Part shown: piece after piece, positions 14,866-17,155 of the stretch
Numbering within the stretch: the first letter of the stretch is position 1
Layout: every line of letters begins with the position of its first letter
Origin: Bacteroidales bacterium
GTDB taxonomy: Bacteria > Bacteroidota > Bacteroidia > Bacteroidales > Muribaculaceae
Assembly: GCA_004555955.1 (NCBI GenBank)
Contig: SFJG01000042.1
Coordinates: 1-17,155, forward strand
DNA length: 17,155 nt
Direction of reading: 5' to 3'
The notes under the pieces: model-generated
Told to the model about the DNA's origin: nothing
Seen by the model: only the letters and a program-made list of their open reading frames with translations
The model's database searches: none
Position numbers and translations under genes: made by a program

Positions 14866-15828
14866 ATGACTAAACAAGACCTCAAAATAGTATTTTTCGG
14901 CACTCCGGAATTTGCCGTAGCAAGCCTTGCAAAACTCGTTGACGGTGGCTACAACGTGGCAGCCGTCGTAACTATGCCCGACAAGCCTGCCGGACGCGGC
15001 AAGCACCTTATGCAGAGCGACGTCAAGCGATATGCCGTCGAGAAAGGCTTGCCCGTACTTCAACCCGAACGGCTGAAAGCTGACGACTTTGTCGACGCGC
15101 TGCGAGCAATCGACGCCGACTTGTTTATCGTCATCGCCTTTCGTATGTTGCCCGAAGTGGTGTGGCAAATGCCCCGACTCGGCACGTTCAACCTACACGC
15201 ATCGCTTCTGCCGAAATACCGCGGTGCAGCCCCTCTGAATTGGGCTGTTATCAACGGCGACAAAGAAACCGGCGTGACTACATTCTTCCTAAAACACGAG
15301 ATTGACACCGGCGACATCATTCAGCAACGACGAATCGACATTGCCGACACCGACAACGTGGGCATCGTTCACGACAAACTAATGCTACTCGGTGCCGATA
15401 TGGTGGTCGAAACCGTCGATGCCATTATCGACGGCACGTTTAAGACCATCCCGCAAGAAGAACTCACAGGCGGAAAAACGCCGACGACGGCACCGAAAAT
15501 TTTCAAAGACACATGCCACCTCGATTGGACAAAGTCGGCTGAAAGCGTCCACAACCTCGTCAGAGGACTGTCGCCCTACCCGGCTGCGTGGAACACAGTC
15601 GACAAAGCCGACAAAGAGATTCAACTCAAGATTTACGAAACAGCGCGCACCGGAAAATCTGCCGTCGGGGCAGTTCCGGGCAGCATAACAACCGCCGACG
15701 GACGAATTATGGTGGCATGCGCCGACGAGTATCTGCAAATCAACTCGCTACAGCAATCCGGCAAAAAACGTATGGACTATAAAGAATTCCTCCGCGGCTT
15801 CGACCTCAACGGCTTACAGATGAAATAA
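14866..15828 (+). CDS. fmt: Methionyl-tRNA formyltransferase
   Basis: Fmt transfers the formyl group of 10-formyl-THF to the amino group of initiator Met-tRNA in the cytoplasm. The 320-residue length is typical. The N-terminal formyltransferase domain starts with IVFFGTPEFAV (8-18) and VTMPDKPAGRGKHL (35-48). The catalytic set Asn109, His111 and Asp147 lies in FNLHASLLPKYRGAAPLNWA (108-127) and HEIDTGDI (144-151), matching N106/H108/D144 of E. coli. The C-terminal beta-barrel tRNA-binding domain (about 205-320) includes VRGLSPYPAAW. It is the last gene of the tsaC operon. Downstream are a heptad repeat array and a bidirectional terminator rather than the def gene found beside fmt in many other bacteria. 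Confidence 0.97.
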   Translation: MTKQDLKIVFFGTPEFAVASLAKLVDGGYNVAAVVTMPDKPAGRGKHLMQSDVKRYAVEKGLPVLQPERLKADDFVDALRAIDADLFIVIAFRMLPEVVWQMPRLGTFNLHASLLPKYRGAAPLNWAVINGDKETGVTTFFLKHEIDTGDIIQQRRIDIADTDNVGIVHDKLMLLGADMVVETVDAIIDGTFKTIPQEELTGGKTPTTAPKIFKDTCHLDWTKSAESVHNLVRGLSPYPAAWNTVDKADKEIQLKIYETARTGKSAVGAVPGSITTADGRIMVACADEYLQINSLQQSGKKRMDYKEFLRGFDLNGLQMK

Positions 15829-15832
15829 TCCC

Positions 15833-15951
15833 GGAGCGTGTATCGGGGAACGCGGAGAGAGGAGTGAGGTGTATGTATCGGGGAGCGAGGAGCGCATAAC
15901 GTGTATCGGGGAGCATGGAGCGTGGAGCGTGGAGCGTGTAGCATAGAGCGA
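15833..15951. repeat. Degenerate GGAGCGT heptad array, about 17 units
   Basis: The 119 bp after fmt can be read as 17 consecutive 7-mers related to GGAGCGT. Three are identical in a row at 15917-15937. Others are GGAGCGA, GGAGCGC, GGAGCAT, GGAGAGA, GGAGTGA and GGAACGC. GTATCGG recurs in register at 15840, 15875 and 15903, giving a higher-order repeat of 35 then 28 bp. No stable ORF runs through it. It resembles in style the heptamer STRR arrays known from cyanobacteria, but not in sequence as far as I recall. Confidence 0.85.
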
Positions 15952-15956
15952 CAGCA

Positions 15957-16010
15957 CCTCTTACCTCTTACCTCTTACCTCTTACCTCTTACCTCTTACC
16001 TCTTACCTCT
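15957..16010. repeat. Perfect CCTCTTA heptad tandem repeat, seven units plus a partial
   Basis: Seven exact copies of CCTCTTA (15957-16005) are followed by CCTCT. The period equals that of the preceding array, but the purine-rich strand is now the minus strand. Perfect short tandem copies are prone to slippage, so copy number probably varies between strains. It is intergenic, 128 bp after the fmt stop and 94 bp before the end of the converging gene. Confidence 0.97.
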
Positions 16011-16023
16011 CCATCCGACACAG

Positions 16024-16054
16024 AAAAAGCGCGCCCGAGATAGACGCGCTTTTT
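16024..16054. terminator. Bidirectional rho-independent terminator
   Basis: AAAAAGCGCG (16024-16033) pairs with CGCGCTTTTT (16045-16054) around an 11-nt loop. A-run and T-run on opposite ends let it stop transcripts from fmt on the plus strand and from the secreted-protein gene on the minus strand. Confidence 0.85.
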
Positions 16055-16104
16055 AGCGATTTTCAAAGAATAACGGCTATGCCGCAGATTCTTTCTTGTA
16101 GTTT

Positions 16105-17043
16105 CTACATCGCAAATTTGAACGACAACCCTTCTACATTGAGGACATAAATTCCCTCGCCGAGTGTGAATGTCTTTTCAGTGCTTTTGCGAACTATCTT
16201 GCCAGACAAATCGCAGACCAACACCTCCGAGTCGGGCGCTGCACCATGCACGCGCACCGTTCCATTCGATGCGCTTACCTTGATGCGATTAGCCAAACTT
16301 TGGTCGACACCGCTCGGCACACTTACATACACCACCGACAAAACAGCATTTTCCGTAAGCACCGGCGTTGTATATCGGTAATTCTCATCAAGTTCGTCAA
16401 AGATTTCAACGCCATTAAACGTCGCGGAACTCAATCCAAACCCAGCAACGCCGTTGGGGAACACCGTCAGCGTAACAGCCTTATTATACGGCACATCAAT
16501 CGCAACCTTCCCCCTATCCGGGAACAAAACCGAAAGCTGAACATTTTCCGGAGTTTGCTCACTTGGACCTGTTATTGTTGCGGTTGTCGGGTCGAATGGA
16601 GTTTCCACCTCTGTTACTTCACCAAAGATAATATTGTCGATTCTCATTTCTTTAGTTCCACTGAAATTTTCATCGGCGGTTACCGTACAAGTAACAAAAG
16701 CTCCCTCATTGCCTGAATAGTTCTTGTTAGTTAACGAATACGATAGGATACGTATTGCTCCGGTTGTCTGCAGGGCCGATACAATTTGATGGTCTTTCCC
16801 TTTTCGAGATGTCAATTCAAATATGTAGTCATCATACTCATCTTTATTGACTGTTATTCCCTCCGGGAAATAAATATCCGCTTGAAATCCGGTGTACGCA
16901 ACGTCGTTATTCAAGTAGAAAGTAATCACTTTAGTTTCGCCGGGATTTATTGCAAAATCCTCGCAATAAAATCTATTTTCGGCAGAGCTAACAAATGCAC
17001 TCAATATGCACAAAACGCTTAATAACAAACATCTAGTATTCAT
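16105..17043 (-). CDS. Secreted protein with cohesin-like N-terminal and T9SS-type sorting C-terminal regions
   Basis: The 312-residue product has a signal peptide (MNTRCLLLSVLCILSAFVSSA). Residues 25 to about 145 look like a cohesin-type beta-sandwich: INPGETKVITFYLNND, then FQADIYFPEGITVN, then ILSYSLTNKN, and an EGAFVTCTVTAD strand. A second beta region (165-242) follows with NVQLSVLFPDRGKV and TLTVFPNG. The last ~55 residues (RIKVSASNGTVRVHGAAPDS, then VLVCDLSGKIV, then GEGIYVLNVEG-SFKF) follow the pattern of type IX secretion C-terminal sorting domains, which lead to export through the outer membrane and attachment or release. It starts 2 bp after the stop of another gene with a similar tail. 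Cargo function is unknown; the sorting assignment rests on pattern recognition. Confidence 0.75.
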   Translation of the reverse strand: MNTRCLLLSVLCILSAFVSSAENRFYCEDFAINPGETKVITFYLNNDVAYTGFQADIYFPEGITVNKDEYDDYIFELTSRKGKDHQIVSALQTTGAIRILSYSLTNKNYSGNEGAFVTCTVTADENFSGTKEMRIDNIIFGEVTEVETPFDPTTATITGPSEQTPENVQLSVLFPDRGKVAIDVPYNKAVTLTVFPNGVAGFGLSSATFNGVEIFDELDENYRYTTPVLTENAVLSVVYVSVPSGVDQSLANRIKVSASNGTVRVHGAAPDSEVLVCDLSGKIVRKSTEKTFTLGEGIYVLNVEGLSFKFAM

Positions 17044-17045
17044 AA

Positions 17046-17155
17046 TTATTTGATTATTACCTTTCTAACTAAATCATTTACTTTTACAATATATAAGCCA
17101 CTTTGGCTAATTGGCAAGACGTTCTTACCGGCTGTTACTTCATACGATGATGAAA
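17046..17155 (-). CDS. C-terminal end of a secreted protein with a T9SS-like sorting tail (partial)
   Basis: Reading leftwards from the right window edge in the frame that ends with TAA at 17048-17046, 36 complete codons give SSSYEVTAGKNVLPI, then SQSGLYIVKVNDLVRKVIIK. The L-x-x-S-G-L-Y-I-V-K-V ending with basic and hydrophobic residues is the end of a type IX secretion sorting domain. The beginning of the gene lies outside. Its stop is 2 bp before the ATG of the next gene, so the two are co-transcribed. Confidence 0.75.
   Translation of the reverse strand, partial: SSSYEVTAGKNVLPISQSGLYIVKVNDLVRKVIIK

Noticed and set aside
15833..16010. CRISPR-like array
   Set aside because: Units are 7 bp in continuous tandem with no unique spacers of constant length and no cas genes; it is a heptad repeat, not CRISPR.

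Overview
The window looks like a stretch of chromosome from an anaerobic, gut-type member of the Bacteroidales (Bacteroidota). Several things point there: a pyruvate phosphate dikinase, BspA-like leucine-rich repeat proteins, two proteins ending in type IX secretion (Por) sorting-domain-like tails, promoters of the Bacteroidota form TTTG-N19/20-TAnnTTTG, and no clear Shine-Dalgarno sequences. Family-level placement (for example Muribaculaceae) is only a guess. No tRNA, rRNA, CRISPR array or complete insertion sequence was seen.

Left edge (1-733): the N-terminal part of a tyrosine recombinase gene on the minus strand runs off the window. A perfect 17-bp tandem duplication breaks its reading frame. 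Upstream of it lie five GTATGC direct repeats spaced at about 11 bp, which may be recombinase arm sites. This is probably the end of an integrated element that lies to the left of the window.

Minus-strand block (668-6304): ppdK with its own terminator and promoter; a 565-bp AT-rich gap that may hold a small CPYC-containing gene remnant; then a two-gene operon for a secreted SH3-like protein and a secreted LRR/Ig-like protein.

Plus-strand block (6375-15828): folD, translationally coupled to a CapA-type metallophosphatase and closed by a strong terminator. Next is a four-gene unit: ECF sigma factor, short one-pass anti-sigma-like protein, small secreted protein, and outer-membrane beta-barrel. 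A terminator/promoter overlap follows, and then a compact operon of tsaC (tRNA t6A synthesis), a polyprenyl-phosphate sugar transferase, a ClC chloride transporter/channel with CBS domains, and fmt. FolD makes the 10-formyl-THF that Fmt uses, so the two housekeeping genes are metabolically linked although they are in separate operons.

Right edge (15829-17155): a 24-unit heptanucleotide repeat array whose G-rich strand switches part way, a bidirectional terminator, and two adjacent minus-strand genes for secreted proteins with sorting-domain-like C-termini, the upstream one cut by the window edge.

No proven new system is visible. The items most worth follow-up are the duplication-disrupted integrase, the heptad array, the ECF/anti-sigma/beta-barrel module, and the channel-like ClC protein.
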